NCBI GenBank assembly: GCA_019638845.1
Contig: JAHBSZ010000001.1
Span: 124,001-188,000 of the forward strand
Direction of reading: 5' to 3'
From: Salinibacterium sp.
GTDB taxonomy: Bacteria; Actinomycetota; Actinomycetes; Actinomycetales; Microbacteriaceae
Length of the DNA stretch: 64,000 bases
The notes beneath the pieces were generated by a model, which saw only the letters and a program-made list of their open reading frames with translations, did no database searches and was not told where the DNA came from. This document shows, one piece after another, positions 35,476 through 44,218 of the stretch. A program made the translations under genes and the position numbers. The stretch's first letter is position 1; each line of letters opens with the position of its first letter.

Positions 35476-36816
35476 TCAGAGAATACTGATCGGCTTGACG
35501 ATGTCGGCGATGATCAGCAGAAGGGTCAGCCCACCGAGCAAGCTGGCGACGACGAGCGTGACCGGGATGACCTTCGCGGCATCGATCGGATTCGGTTGAG
35601 GTCTGCGCGTGATCGTCGCGAACAGTCGACGAACGCCGTCGATGAGCGCGACGACGATGTGACCGCCGTCAAGCGGTGGTAACGGGATGAGGTTGAAGAC
35701 GAAGAGCGCGACGTTCAGCCCACCCACGAGCTGGATCAGCGAGGCGGCTCGGTCTGCGACGGGAACCGAGTTCAAGCTCGTGATCTCCCCCGCGATACGC
35801 CCCACACCCACGACACCGATGAGTCCATTCGGATCGCGTTCGCCTGGACCGAACGTGGACACCGCGAGATCGACGACGCGCTGAGGCAGGTTGGCGATGG
35901 TCGTCACGAGTCTGCCGATGGTGTCCCCGACCATGGGCAGCACAGCGGTCACCGGCTGCTGCTGCACTTCGGTAGCCCAACCGATGCCGATGAACCCGAC
36001 CTGCTCGGTGACGGGAGCGCCCGTGGCATCCGTCACCGGCTTGCCTTGATCGTCGTAGACGTATCGCTCGGTGAGCGCGGGAGTGACGACGCGGTCCAAC
36101 TGAGTGCCGTTGCGGTCGACAGTAACCGTGATGGGCGTCTGCGCAGCACCGCGGATGATCGGGGTGGCCTCGGCCACGCTCGTGATCGCCGTGCCGTTGA
36201 TCGCGACGATGCGGTCGCCCGGTTCGAGGCCAGCATCGTGGGCTGGGGCTGCAGGATCGGCGGGCTCGCAGTTCGTTCGGTCGACCGTCACCGGGACGAG
36301 GCATTCGGAAACCGAGCCGATGGTCGTCGTCGCAGTCGGAACACCGAACCCCATAAGCACGATGCCGAAGAACAGGATGGCGAGCAGGAGATTCATGACC
36401 GGACCGCCGAGCATGATGATCACCCGTTTGATCACGGGGAGGCGATAGAACGCGCGCTGCTCTTCCTCGAGCGTGTCGACGTGGACTTCCGCCTGCTCCT
36501 CGGGAACGAGTGATTCCAACATTCCGGTGGTGGCGGTACGGCCGCGCTCTCCCGCGTGAGCCGGCGGATACATACCGGCCATGGAGATGTAGCCACCGAG
36601 CGGCAACGCCTTGATGCCGTACTGCGTCTCTCCACGACGCCAGGACACGATCGTGGGGCCGAAGCCGATCATGTACTGCCCAACCTTGACGCCGAACTTC
36701 TTGGCGGGGAGCAGGTGGCCTACCTCGTGGAGCCCGATCGAGATGGCGAGCCCGACAAGAATGATCAGGATGCCGAGGATGTAGAGCAGGACAACGCTTA
36801 TATCAATCGCGGGCAC
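35476..36816 (-). CDS. rseP: site-2 protease (RseP family, M50)
   Basis: A 446-residue intramembrane zinc metalloprotease. ISIGLHEVGHLLPAKKFGVKVGQYMIGFGP has the HExxH site (His30, Glu31, His34) in the first TM helix; a PDZ domain with AGLEPGDRIVAINGTAITSVAEATPII lies near residues 200-226; and the third-ligand motif FNLIPLPPLDGGHIVVALID lies in a later TM helix. It cleaves anti-sigma factors or other membrane proteins in regulated proteolysis. It follows dxr by 25 bp, the standard arrangement. Confidence 0.93.
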   Translation of the reverse strand: MPAIDISVVLLYILGILIILVGLAISIGLHEVGHLLPAKKFGVKVGQYMIGFGPTIVSWRRGETQYGIKALPLGGYISMAGMYPPAHAGERGRTATTGMLESLVPEEQAEVHVDTLEEEQRAFYRLPVIKRVIIMLGGPVMNLLLAILFFGIVLMGFGVPTATTTIGSVSECLVPVTVDRTNCEPADPAAPAHDAGLEPGDRIVAINGTAITSVAEATPIIRGAAQTPITVTVDRNGTQLDRVVTPALTERYVYDDQGKPVTDATGAPVTEQVGFIGIGWATEVQQQPVTAVLPMVGDTIGRLVTTIANLPQRVVDLAVSTFGPGERDPNGLIGVVGVGRIAGEITSLNSVPVADRAASLIQLVGGLNVALFVFNLIPLPPLDGGHIVVALIDGVRRLFATITRRPQPNPIDAAKVIPVTLVVASLLGGLTLLLIIADIVKPISIL

Positions 36817-36841
36817 CAGCCAACCTTATCCGCGCGGATCC

Positions 36842-37924
36842 CTAGTTCCTGTGAAGGCGCTCATTGGCGGCTGTGCGAGCCCAGCGCTCGGCCTCGTACA
36901 CCGACTCGAGAGATAGCGGCCCGTCGACATCATGCGCGTCGACAACCGCCTCGACGGTGTCGAGGATGTCGAGATACCCGATCCGGCCAGCATGGAAGGC
37001 CAGCACCGCCTGTTCGTTCGCTGCGTTGAACACCGCGGGGTAGGTGGCCGCTGCCTCACCGACACGCTTCGCGAGCGCAACTGCGGGAAAAACCTCGTCA
37101 TCGAGCGGCTCGAATGTCCATTGACTTGCCGTGGTCCAGTCGAGCGCCATCCCGACCCCGGCAACGCGGTTCGGCCAATCGAGACCGAGTGAGATCGGAA
37201 GGCGCATATCGGGTGGACTTGCTTGCGCGATTGTGGAGCCGTCAGTGAACTCGACCATGGAGTGCACTATCGACTGCGGGTGTACAGTCACCTCGATCCG
37301 GTCATAGGGCACGTCGAAGAGAAGATGCGCCTCGATGACTTCGAGTCCCTTGTTGACCAGAGTCGACGAGTTCGTCGTCACGACGAGGCCCATGTTCCAG
37401 GTGGGATGCGCGAGCGCCTCCTGCGGCGTCACCGGGCGCAGCGACCGGCGCGTGCGCCCACGAAACGGTCCACCGGATGCGGTGAGTACGAGCCTGCGCA
37501 CCTCGGCCTGGGTGCCCGAACGCAGTGCCTGCGCGATGGCCGAATGCTCGGAATCGACGGGCACGATCTGTCCTGGTCGCGCGAGCGAGGTGACGAGCTC
37601 GCCACCGACGATGAGGCTCTCCTTGTTCGCGAGGGCAAGGGTCGTGCCCATCTCGAGCGTCGCAAGCGTTGGCTCGAGTCCCACCGAACCGGTGATCCCG
37701 TTGAGCACCACATCGGCGGGCACCGAGCGCACGAGCGCCGCTGCCTCCGTCGCGCCGATCGCAGTGTGTTCGACGCCGAACGCCCGCGCCTGGGCATCCA
37801 TTGCTTCTCGGTTGCTGCCCGCCGCCAGCCCGACAACCTCGAACAGATCAGGGTTGGCCGCGATGACGTCGAGTGCCTGCGTGCCGATCGACCCCGTGGA
37901 TCCGAGGATGATGACGCGCTTCAT
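36842..37924 (-). CDS. dxr: 1-deoxy-D-xylulose 5-phosphate reductoisomerase
   Basis: A 360-residue NADPH enzyme making MEP from DXP, the first committed step of the MEP pathway. The N-terminal motif is [18 protein letters not shown]; the metal and substrate sites are in [24 protein letters not shown] and [41 protein letters not shown]. Length is close to the shorter end of the family (about 380-400), but all domains are present. Its partner ispG is about 11 kb away beyond the liv operon. Confidence 0.96.
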   Translation of the reverse strand: MKRVIILGSTGSIGTQALDVIAANPDLFEVVGLAAGSNREAMDAQARAFGVEHTAIGATEAAALVRSVPADVVLNGITGSVGLEPTLATLEMGTTLALANKESLIVGGELVTSLARPGQIVPVDSEHSAIAQALRSGTQAEVRRLVLTASGGPFRGRTRRSLRPVTPQEALAHPTWNMGLVVTTNSSTLVNKGLEVIEAHLLFDVPYDRIEVTVHPQSIVHSMVEFTDGSTIAQASPPDMRLPISLGLDWPNRVAGVGMALDWTTASQWTFEPLDDEVFPAVALAKRVGEAAATYPAVFNAANEQAVLAFHAGRIGYLDILDTVEAVVDAHDVDGPLSLESVYEAERWARTAANERLHRN

Positions 37925-37953
37925 GGAGCCAGCCTAGGCCGCAGGGCCCGCCA

Positions 37954-38925
37954 CTACCCGATACCGAGAATGTCGATGACGAACACGAGGGTTTGACCCG
38001 CGAGGGCGTTCGTGTTCGCGTCGCTCGCCTCGCCGTAGCCGAGTGCTGGCGGGATGACCACGATCACCTGTGAGCCGACGGTCTGCCCGACGAGCGCTTG
38101 GGTGAAGCCTGCGATGACCTGCGCAGTATTGAAGTTTGCCGGGGTGCCCCGAGACCAGCTCTCGTCGAAGATCTCTTTCGTCGCCCAGTTGAGCCCCTCG
38201 TAGTTCACCGTGACGTTGTCGCCGGCGGCAACGACCGCACCGCCACCCTTCTTGAGAACGGCAAGCTTGAGTTCGGTGGGCGCAGCGGTGTCCGGGATCG
38301 TCACGGTCGGGCGCCCTGCGTTGTCGAGAACAACCGTTGGCATGCCGTCGACAAGCGGCTGATCGACGCCGTCGGCCTTGGGAAGTACGGGCTCCGCTGG
38401 CGGAGAGATCGACTCAATGTCGACAACGAACACGATTGCGTCCGTTGCACCGACGCCCAGATTTGTCGAACCGGTCTCGCCAAAACCGTCGCTCGGTGGG
38501 ATGACCCCGACCACACGGGACCCGACTGTTGAGCACTCGAGCGTCTTGACGATCCCGGGGAGGAACTGGCTCGCATCAACAGGAAGTTTGGTAGTGGTGC
38601 CGGTCGCCCAGTCGGTGCCTGCAATATCGGCGGAGTTCGCGCCGCTGTAAATCGAAAACAGCACGTTGACAGAGTCGCCCTGATGTACCACCGCGCCGTC
38701 GCCCTTGATGATCACCGAGCGCTCAGTGGTCTTCGGGGCCGCTAGCGGAATGCTGAAGTCGACTTTCGGCGCCTTGAGGAAGTCGCCGGTCACGGTAATC
38801 GCGCTCGACGCGGAACCTGACGGTGTGGTGGCGCAATCGGCGGAGCCACTGCCGGGCGAGGCCGAACAGGCCGCCAGGGAGGCCAGCAGTCCGGCAGTCA
38901 CGATGAGGGAGGTTGCGATGCGCAC
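37954..38925 (-). CDS. lipoprotein with two FKBP-type peptidyl-prolyl isomerase domains
   Basis: A 323-residue exported protein. The signal ends in LLASLAACSAS, a lipobox with Cys20. Two FKBP-like domains follow: the first about residues 75-175 (GDSVNVLFSIYSG, LECSTVGSRVVGVIPPSDGFGE) and the second about 225-323 (AAGDNVTVNYEGLNWATKEIFDESWSRGTPANF, LVGQTVGSQVIVVIPPALGYGE). The second has the better conserved active-site residues. It probably assists folding of secreted proteins in the cell envelope. Confidence 0.88.
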   Translation of the reverse strand: MRIATSLIVTAGLLASLAACSASPGSGSADCATTPSGSASSAITVTGDFLKAPKVDFSIPLAAPKTTERSVIIKGDGAVVHQGDSVNVLFSIYSGANSADIAGTDWATGTTTKLPVDASQFLPGIVKTLECSTVGSRVVGVIPPSDGFGETGSTNLGVGATDAIVFVVDIESISPPAEPVLPKADGVDQPLVDGMPTVVLDNAGRPTVTIPDTAAPTELKLAVLKKGGGAVVAAGDNVTVNYEGLNWATKEIFDESWSRGTPANFNTAQVIAGFTQALVGQTVGSQVIVVIPPALGYGEASDANTNALAGQTLVFVIDILGIG

Positions 38926-38990
38926 GGGGCACCTTTCGTGGTGGGAGACCCTTCATCCTGCCGCACGAATGCTGAATGAATCGTGAAGAT

Positions 38991-39455
38991 TCAGGCGACG
39001 CGGATTACCGCGTCGTGATGAACCGGGAAATTCACGGACGCTGCGATGAAGCACAACGCACTCGCTTCAGCGTGGATGGCGTGCGCACGCTCGATATCGC
39101 CCGCCGTGATGGTGATGACGGGCCGCAGGGTCACCGAAGTGAAGTGGCCACCGTCGCCGACCTGAGTCATCGTGCCCACCGCGTCGTCCTCGTACGAGGT
39201 CACGACAATGCCGTTCTTTACCGCAACGTGCAGATAGCTCAGCATGTGGCACTGCGCGAGGGCCGCGAGCAGCAGTTCTTCCGGATTCCACCGCTCAGGG
39301 GAGCCTCGAAACGGCTTGTCTGCCGACCCCTCGATCGGTGGATTGCCTTCCGCGGTGATGACAAGATCGCGGCCGTAGTCGCGGTAACTCGAAGTGCCCG
39401 TGCCACGATTTCCTTGCCACTCAACTCGCACCGCATATTTGTGGTCCAGATCCAT
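38991..39455 (-). CDS. OsmC-family peroxiredoxin-like protein
   Basis: A 154-residue OsmC protein that would reduce organic hydroperoxides with thiols. The two catalytic cysteines are seen: Cys69 in PEELLLAALAQCHMLSYL and Cys135 in ASALCFIAASVNFPV. Its start is 26 bp from the divergent aminotransferase start, so both promoters must overlap the neighbouring genes. Length agrees with the family. Confidence 0.88.
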   Translation of the reverse strand: MDLDHKYAVRVEWQGNRGTGTSSYRDYGRDLVITAEGNPPIEGSADKPFRGSPERWNPEELLLAALAQCHMLSYLHVAVKNGIVVTSYEDDAVGTMTQVGDGGHFTSVTLRPVITITAGDIERAHAIHAEASALCFIAASVNFPVHHDAVIRVA

Positions 39456-39481
39456 CTGCCCTCCCTTAGGCTCGTCTCATT

Positions 39482-40804
39482 ATGGAGCCCATCGAACTAC
39501 AGCGTCGCGTCGTCACTGCCATCCCCGGCCCCCGGTCGGTTGAGCTCCAGAAGCGACGATTGGCGGCGGTAGCGGCGGGCGTCTCCTCGGCCCTACCGAT
39601 CTTCGCCGAACGCGCACACGGCGCGATTGTCGTCGATGTCGACGGCAACCACTACATCGACCTCGGCTCGGGCATTGGCGTCATGACGATCGGTCACACC
39701 GACGAAGCTGTGGTCGCCGCGGCATCCGAACAGCTCACGCTGCTCACCCACGGGATGTTCACGATCACGCCATACGAGTCGTATATACGGGTCGCGGAAC
39801 TTCTCGCTCAGCACACCCCGGGCTCTTTCGCGAAGAAGACCGTGCTGCTCAATTCGGGCGCCGAGGCGGTCGAGAACGCAGTGAAGATCGCGCGCCACTA
39901 CACCGGCCGCACCGCAGTAGCCGTGCTGGACCATGCCTACCACGGCCGCACGAACCTCACGATGGCAATGACCTTCAAGGCGATGCCATATAAGTCGGGT
40001 TTCGGGCCGCTCGCCCCCTCGGTTTATCACGCGCCGGGTTCCTATCCGTTCCGCGATGGACTCAGTGGCGCGGATGCCGCGGCCCGAACGATCACCTACC
40101 TCGAGAAGTCGATCGGCGCGCGGGATCTCGCGTGTCTCGTCGCCGAACCGATCCAGGGCGAGGGTGGATTCGTCGTTCCGGCGGACGGTTACCTCGCCGC
40201 GCTGCAGGACTGGTGCACGGCGAATGGCGTCGTGTTCATCGCCGACGAAATCCAAAGCGGAATGGCCCGCACCGGCAAGTACTACGCGAGTGAGCACTTC
40301 GGTGTCGAGCCCGACATGGTGCTCTCGGCGAAGGGGATCGCGGGTGGCCTTCCGCTCGCTGCGGTCACGGGTCGCGCCGAGATCATGGACGCCCCCCACG
40401 CCGGCGGGCTTGGTGGCACCTTCGCGGGAAACCCGGTAGCGGCCGCCGCCGCGATCGCCGTCTTCGGCGAGATCGAGCGCAGGGGGCTGCTGGCGGAGGC
40501 CGGTCGAATCGAAGGCATTCTCAAGCCCGCGCTCGTCGAACTTCAGGCCAAGTACCCCACGATCGGCGACGTTCGTGGAATCGGGGCGATGCTCGCTATC
40601 GAGCTCGTGAAGCCGGGAACCATGGAGCCCAACGCGGCAGCCGTTTCGGCACTCACCGCCTTCGCGGCCCAGCACGGCGTGCTGCTGCTCTCAGCGGGAA
40701 CCTTCGGCAACGTCATCCGGTTCTTGCCATCCCTCGCGATCACCGACGATCTGCTGCGCGAGGCAATCAGCGTACTGGGCGACGGGTTCGCCAGCCTCGA
40801 CTAG
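39482..40804 (+). CDS. gabT: 4-aminobutyrate aminotransferase (class III)
   Basis: A 440-residue PLP enzyme transferring the amino group of 4-aminobutyrate to 2-oxoglutarate. Key blocks: YIDLGSGIGVMTIGH, LNSGAEAVENAVKIAR, LVAEPIQGEGGFVVPADGYL, VFIADEIQSGMARTGK with the cofactor Asp, and LSAKGIAGGLPLAAVTG with the Schiff-base Lys; then GGTFAGNPVAAAAA. It stands alone between OsmC and the lipoyl gene, with no gabD or gabP near. Other omega-amino acids could be substrates. Confidence 0.88.
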   Translation: MEPIELQRRVVTAIPGPRSVELQKRRLAAVAAGVSSALPIFAERAHGAIVVDVDGNHYIDLGSGIGVMTIGHTDEAVVAAASEQLTLLTHGMFTITPYESYIRVAELLAQHTPGSFAKKTVLLNSGAEAVENAVKIARHYTGRTAVAVLDHAYHGRTNLTMAMTFKAMPYKSGFGPLAPSVYHAPGSYPFRDGLSGADAAARTITYLEKSIGARDLACLVAEPIQGEGGFVVPADGYLAALQDWCTANGVVFIADEIQSGMARTGKYYASEHFGVEPDMVLSAKGIAGGLPLAAVTGRAEIMDAPHAGGLGGTFAGNPVAAAAAIAVFGEIERRGLLAEAGRIEGILKPALVELQAKYPTIGDVRGIGAMLAIELVKPGTMEPNAAAVSALTAFAAQHGVLLLSAGTFGNVIRFLPSLAITDDLLREAISVLGDGFASLD

Positions 40805-40836
40805 CCCAGCGCCCCGCCCCGAGTAACTGGAGCCGA

Positions 40837-41079
40837 CTAGTCGGTTTCGATGACCGCGATGTCGTTGCCGGTGTGAATTTCGTCGTCGACGGCTGCGAGT
40901 TGCTGAACGAGACGACCGCTCGCGGTGCTCGGGATGTCGACGATCGCCTTGTCCGTTTCGACGCGCAGGAGCACGCCGCCCTCGGCTACCGTCCCCCCGA
41001 CCTCCACCATCCATTCGACAACGTAGGAGTCGTCGATCGCCTCCGATACTCGTGGCATAACGACGCGGGTCTCACTCAT
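40837..41079 (-). CDS. stand-alone lipoyl (biotinyl/lipoyl-attachment) domain protein
   Basis: An 80-residue protein consisting only of a lipoyl domain as found at the N-terminus of E2 acyltransferases: VMPRVSEAIDDSYVVEWMVEVGGTV, then the lipoylation site VETDKAIVDIPS with Lys44, and DDEIHTGNDIAVIETD. No peripheral-subunit or acyltransferase domain follows, and the stop is real, with the convergent gabT downstream. It is encoded after E1 beta and E1 alpha (4-bp overlap), and must carry the acyl group from E1 to an E2 encoded elsewhere, or to another acceptor. Confidence 0.88.
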   Translation of the reverse strand: MSETRVVMPRVSEAIDDSYVVEWMVEVGGTVAEGGVLLRVETDKAIVDIPSTASGRLVQQLAAVDDEIHTGNDIAVIETD

Positions 41080-42101
41080 GAGCCAGCCTTTCGGGTGAGG
41101 GGTGACCAGATGTTGTTGAACATGTCAGCGACGACGGGGTCGGGCAGTGCTTCGACCAGTTCGATGACCTCGTCGAGCGCAGCGCCCACGGAGCGCTCGA
41201 GGTCGGCCACCTGCTCGACCGTCGCTCCGCCGGCAACGAGTTCCTCGCGAGCTCGCGTGAGCGGGTCCCGTTCCTGCCAGTACTCCAGTTCCCCCGCCGG
41301 ACGGTATGGGGCAGTATCCGCGCGGGAGTGACCCGCGAAGCGATAGGTCTTTGCCTCGACGAGCGTGGGCCCACCGCCCGTGCGTGCACGCTCGATGGCC
41401 CGCGCAAGCGCCGCACGCGTGGCCGTGACATCCATTCCGTCCACTACTTCTGCGGGCATCGCGTAGGAAGCGGCGCGGAGGTGCAGGTCTTCGATGGGCG
41501 TCGTGAGGTTGATACGGCTGTACTCACCGTAGACATTGTTGTCACACAGGAAGACCACGGGCAGCTTCCAGATCGAGGCGAGGTTCAGCGACTCGTGGAA
41601 GGCGCCGATATTCGTAGCACCATCGCCGAATACCGCTACGGCAACGCTGTCCTCGCCGCGGTACTGGAAGGCGAGGGCCGCACCAGCCGCTACGGGAAGC
41701 CCGGCACCGACGATCGCGAAGGTCGGCAACAGTCCGATGTCATCGTCGCTGACGTGCATCGAGCCACCGAGCCCTCCGGTGGAACCCTCCGACTTCCCCA
41801 TGATCTCGGCGAGCACTGCGCGCGGGTTCATCCCCAGTGCGAGTGCCATCGCGTGGCCACGGTAGGTTGCCGTCACGAGGTCGGTGGGTCGAAGTTCACT
41901 CGCCAGACTCACCGCGAGCGCCTCCTGGCCCATGGCGAGATGGGTGGTGCCGTGAATGGCGCCCGTGGCGAACAGTGCGTTAAGACGCTCCTCGAATCCG
42001 CGAATCTCGAACATGCGCTCGAGACGCGCGGTCGCGTCATCGGCGAGCACACGGCGACGTTCAACGGAACTGCGCGATACGGACAATGCTGTGTCGGTCA
42101 C
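41076..42101 (-). CDS. 2-oxoacid dehydrogenase E1 component, alpha subunit
   Basis: A 341-residue ThDP enzyme subunit from GTG 42101, which overlaps the E1 beta stop as GTGA. FATGAIHGTTHLAMGQEALAV, TATYRGHAMALALGM, LGGSMHV, and the ThDP motif FGDGATNIGAFHESLNLA ending in FLCDNN are clear. The branch including acetoin, pyruvate and branched-chain E1 cannot be told apart safely. It would decarboxylate a 2-oxo acid and pass the acyl group to the lipoyl protein encoded next. Expression is probably under the LacI operator at 43135. Confidence 0.9.
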   Translation of the reverse strand: MTDTALSVSRSSVERRRVLADDATARLERMFEIRGFEERLNALFATGAIHGTTHLAMGQEALAVSLASELRPTDLVTATYRGHAMALALGMNPRAVLAEIMGKSEGSTGGLGGSMHVSDDDIGLLPTFAIVGAGLPVAAGAALAFQYRGEDSVAVAVFGDGATNIGAFHESLNLASIWKLPVVFLCDNNVYGEYSRINLTTPIEDLHLRAASYAMPAEVVDGMDVTATRAALARAIERARTGGGPTLVEAKTYRFAGHSRADTAPYRPAGELEYWQERDPLTRAREELVAGGATVEQVADLERSVGAALDEVIELVEALPDPVVADMFNNIWSPLTRKAGS

Positions 42102-43114
42102 TTGCTCAACCCTTCGAGAACCCACCACGGGGCGGGGACGGTGCCGGTGGACTGGTACTGCGTGAGTTGGCGAGCTATCTCGTCTGGCTGCGGAAGATAT
42201 CGACTCTCCAGCGCCTTGCTGTAGGGCACGGGGACGTTCGGCGTGGTGATCCGGAACGGGGCTGCCGACAGGCTCGAGAAGAGTTCGCGCGTGACTGCGG
42301 CGACAATCTCACTACCCCATCCACCCGACTCCGGGGCCTCCTCGACGACCACCAACCGGTGGGTCTTGGCGACGGACTCGAGCACGGTGGCCCGATCCCA
42401 CGGGGCGAGCGTGATGAGATCGATGATCTCAGCGTCGATCCCGGATGCCTCGACACTCTCGACTACCGCCGTACGCATCTGCCCCATCGTGACGATGGTG
42501 ACTGCAGTCCCCGGGCGAACCACCTCGGCCCGACCCAACTGCACGAGTCCCGCTGCTCCGCGCTGCACCTCGCCGCGAACCGCGTACAGGTTCCTCGGCT
42601 CGAGCACCATGGTGGGGCCGGGCGACTGGATGGCGGCCCGGAGGATGCCGTAGGCATTCTGAGGCGTGCTCATCGTGACGACGGTCAGCCCGGGTGTCGC
42701 GGTGACCCAGTTCTCGAGGGTTTGGCTGTGCTGCGAACCGAACCCGGTGCCGCTGCCCACCGACGCGCGCACCGTGAGCGGAACCGAAAGCGCACCCTTG
42801 CTGAGGTAGTGCATCTTCGCGGCCCCCGTAACGAGCTGGTCGAGGGCGACGCCGAGGAACTCCATGAACATGATCTCGATCACGGGGCGAAGGCCGGCGA
42901 TCGCGGCGCCGACACCGGCACCAGTGAAGGCCATCTCCGAGATGGGGGTGTCTCGCACCCGGTTGGGCCCGAACTTGTCGAGGAGTCCCTCCGAGGTTTT
43001 GAAAGGGCCGCCAGCGACGGCGATATCTTCCCCCATCACCATGACACTCGGGTCGGCTTCCATCTCATCCTCGAGCGCGGCAACTATTGCCTGCCGGAAG
43101 CGCATCTGAGTCAC
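42098..43114 (-). CDS. 2-oxoacid dehydrogenase E1 component, beta subunit
   Basis: A 338-residue transketolase-like subunit. FRQAIVAALEDEMEADPSVMVMGEDIA, FGPNRVRDTPISEMAFTGAGVGAAIAGLRPVIEIMFMEF, and GTGFGSQHSQTLENWV are the expected blocks; the C-terminal domain has MRTAVVESVEASGIDAEIIDLITLAPWD. The start is put at GTG 43114, behind AAGGGA; the ATG at 43105 is an alternative. First gene of the E1 beta, E1 alpha, lipoyl operon, with promoter and operator just upstream. Confidence 0.9.
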   Translation of the reverse strand: MTQMRFRQAIVAALEDEMEADPSVMVMGEDIAVAGGPFKTSEGLLDKFGPNRVRDTPISEMAFTGAGVGAAIAGLRPVIEIMFMEFLGVALDQLVTGAAKMHYLSKGALSVPLTVRASVGSGTGFGSQHSQTLENWVTATPGLTVVTMSTPQNAYGILRAAIQSPGPTMVLEPRNLYAVRGEVQRGAAGLVQLGRAEVVRPGTAVTIVTMGQMRTAVVESVEASGIDAEIIDLITLAPWDRATVLESVAKTHRLVVVEEAPESGGWGSEIVAAVTRELFSSLSAAPFRITTPNVPVPYSKALESRYLPQPDEIARQLTQYQSTGTVPAPWWVLEGLSK

Positions 43115-43134
43115 GTCATCGGTCCCTTCGTTTC

Positions 43135-43176
43135 TGGAATCGTTTCGAGGATATGCCCCGACCCCCCGATCGTCAA
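43135..43176 (-). promoter_or_regulatory. promoter and LacI operator of the E1 operon
   Basis: On the minus strand TTGACG (43176-43171), 17 bp, then TATCCT (43153-43148), followed directly by the operator whose plus-strand text is TGGAATCGTTTCGA (43135-43148). It matches the regulon consensus except one base in the right half. The E1 beta GTG lies at 43114. Confidence 0.7.
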
Positions 43177-43195
43177 CTGATCGCAACGCCGGTCG

Positions 43196-43241
43196 TTGAC
43201 CCGGTCACCACGAGATCGATACAGTTCTGGAAACGATTCGA
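43196..43241 (+). promoter_or_regulatory. promoter and LacI operator of the dapB-like operon
   Basis: TTGACC (43196-43201), 17 bp, ATACAG (43219-43224), then operator TGGAAACGATTCGA (43228-43241), 35 bp before the GTG at 43276. Its centre is 93 bp from that of the divergent operator at 43135, so two repressor dimers could bridge by looping. Confidence 0.65.
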
Positions 43242-43275
43242 GGGCGAATGCTCTCTTGGCGACGGGAGTCAGTGC

Positions 43276-44208
43276 GTGATCGAGGTCGCTGTGATCGGCG
43301 ATGGCCAGCTCGCGCGGGGCGTCGCGGCACAACTTGCGGAGCGTTCCGACCTCCGAGTGGTGGGGCCCACCCCGCGCGACGGCATCGCAGCAGCACTCGA
43401 CGCCGGCACGCGCGTCGTCGTCATCGCGACGACCACGAGACTCGCCGACATCGCCCACCACATCGAGGCCGCGGTTCTGGCGGGTTCGAACGTCATCGTC
43501 TCCGCCGAGGAGTGCGCGTACCCCTGGGCAGTGGATCGCGTGGTCGCGGATCGGCTGGACACGCTCGCGCGGGAGCGCGGAGTGACGATTCTCGGCTGCG
43601 GACTCAATCCAGGTTTCGTTTTTGACGCCCTCGTGCTCACGCTCCTCGGCACGGGCGGACTCCCCACCGGCATCTCTGTCGAACGGACCGTCGATCTCTC
43701 CGGGTTCGGTCCGACCGTGCGAGGGCGCCTAGGCCTCGGAGTTTCGAGCACCGACTTTGCTGCGGGCATCGAGAGCGCACGCATCCTCGGTCACGCGGGA
43801 TTCCCTCAATCGATGTCGATCGTCGCCGACGCTCTCAACGTGGAGATCGACAACATCACGACGCACATCGAGCCCACCCTCGTCGACGACAACACTGTGG
43901 GGTTCATTCAGGAGTATGTCGCGATCGTGGGCGGACTGCCGTGGTTCCGCGCTCGGTTCATCGGGCACCTCTCCCCCGCCGCAGCCGGACTCGTCGTCCG
44001 CGACACCATCGAGATCACGTCGCGCGACACACCCCTCACGTGCACCATCGAACCGGGGATCGGATCCCAGTCGGGATCACAATCCCTCATCGCCAACTCG
44101 ATAGATCGCGTGGTCGCCGCTCCCTCCGGATGGCTCACCGTGGCCGAACTCGAGCCTGCGCATCCTCGTTTCATCTCAGAGCACCCCGCCCGAACATCGA
44201 TCAGTTAG
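43276..44208 (+). CDS. DapB-like NAD(P)-dependent dehydrogenase
   Basis: A 310-residue protein with a dihydrodipicolinate-reductase-like N-terminal Rossmann domain: VAVIGDGQLARGVAAQLAERSDLRVVG, VVVIATTTRLADIAHHIEAAV and GSNVIVSAEECAYPW. LGCGLNPGFVFDALVL follows, where a GxNPGFxMD motif is usual in the 2,4-diaminopentanoate dehydrogenase-like group, so it is a member of that broad family rather than true DapB. Start GTG 43276, behind GGGAG; longer frames overlap the operator. First gene of an operon with a dehydratase and an SDR. It could oxidise or reduce an imino or carbonyl intermediate of the sugar-acid route. Confidence 0.72.
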   Translation: MIEVAVIGDGQLARGVAAQLAERSDLRVVGPTPRDGIAAALDAGTRVVVIATTTRLADIAHHIEAAVLAGSNVIVSAEECAYPWAVDRVVADRLDTLARERGVTILGCGLNPGFVFDALVLTLLGTGGLPTGISVERTVDLSGFGPTVRGRLGLGVSSTDFAAGIESARILGHAGFPQSMSIVADALNVEIDNITTHIEPTLVDDNTVGFIQEYVAIVGGLPWFRARFIGHLSPAAAGLVVRDTIEITSRDTPLTCTIEPGIGSQSGSQSLIANSIDRVVAAPSGWLTVAELEPAHPRFISEHPARTSIS

Positions 44209-44218
44209 GTACTCACCC

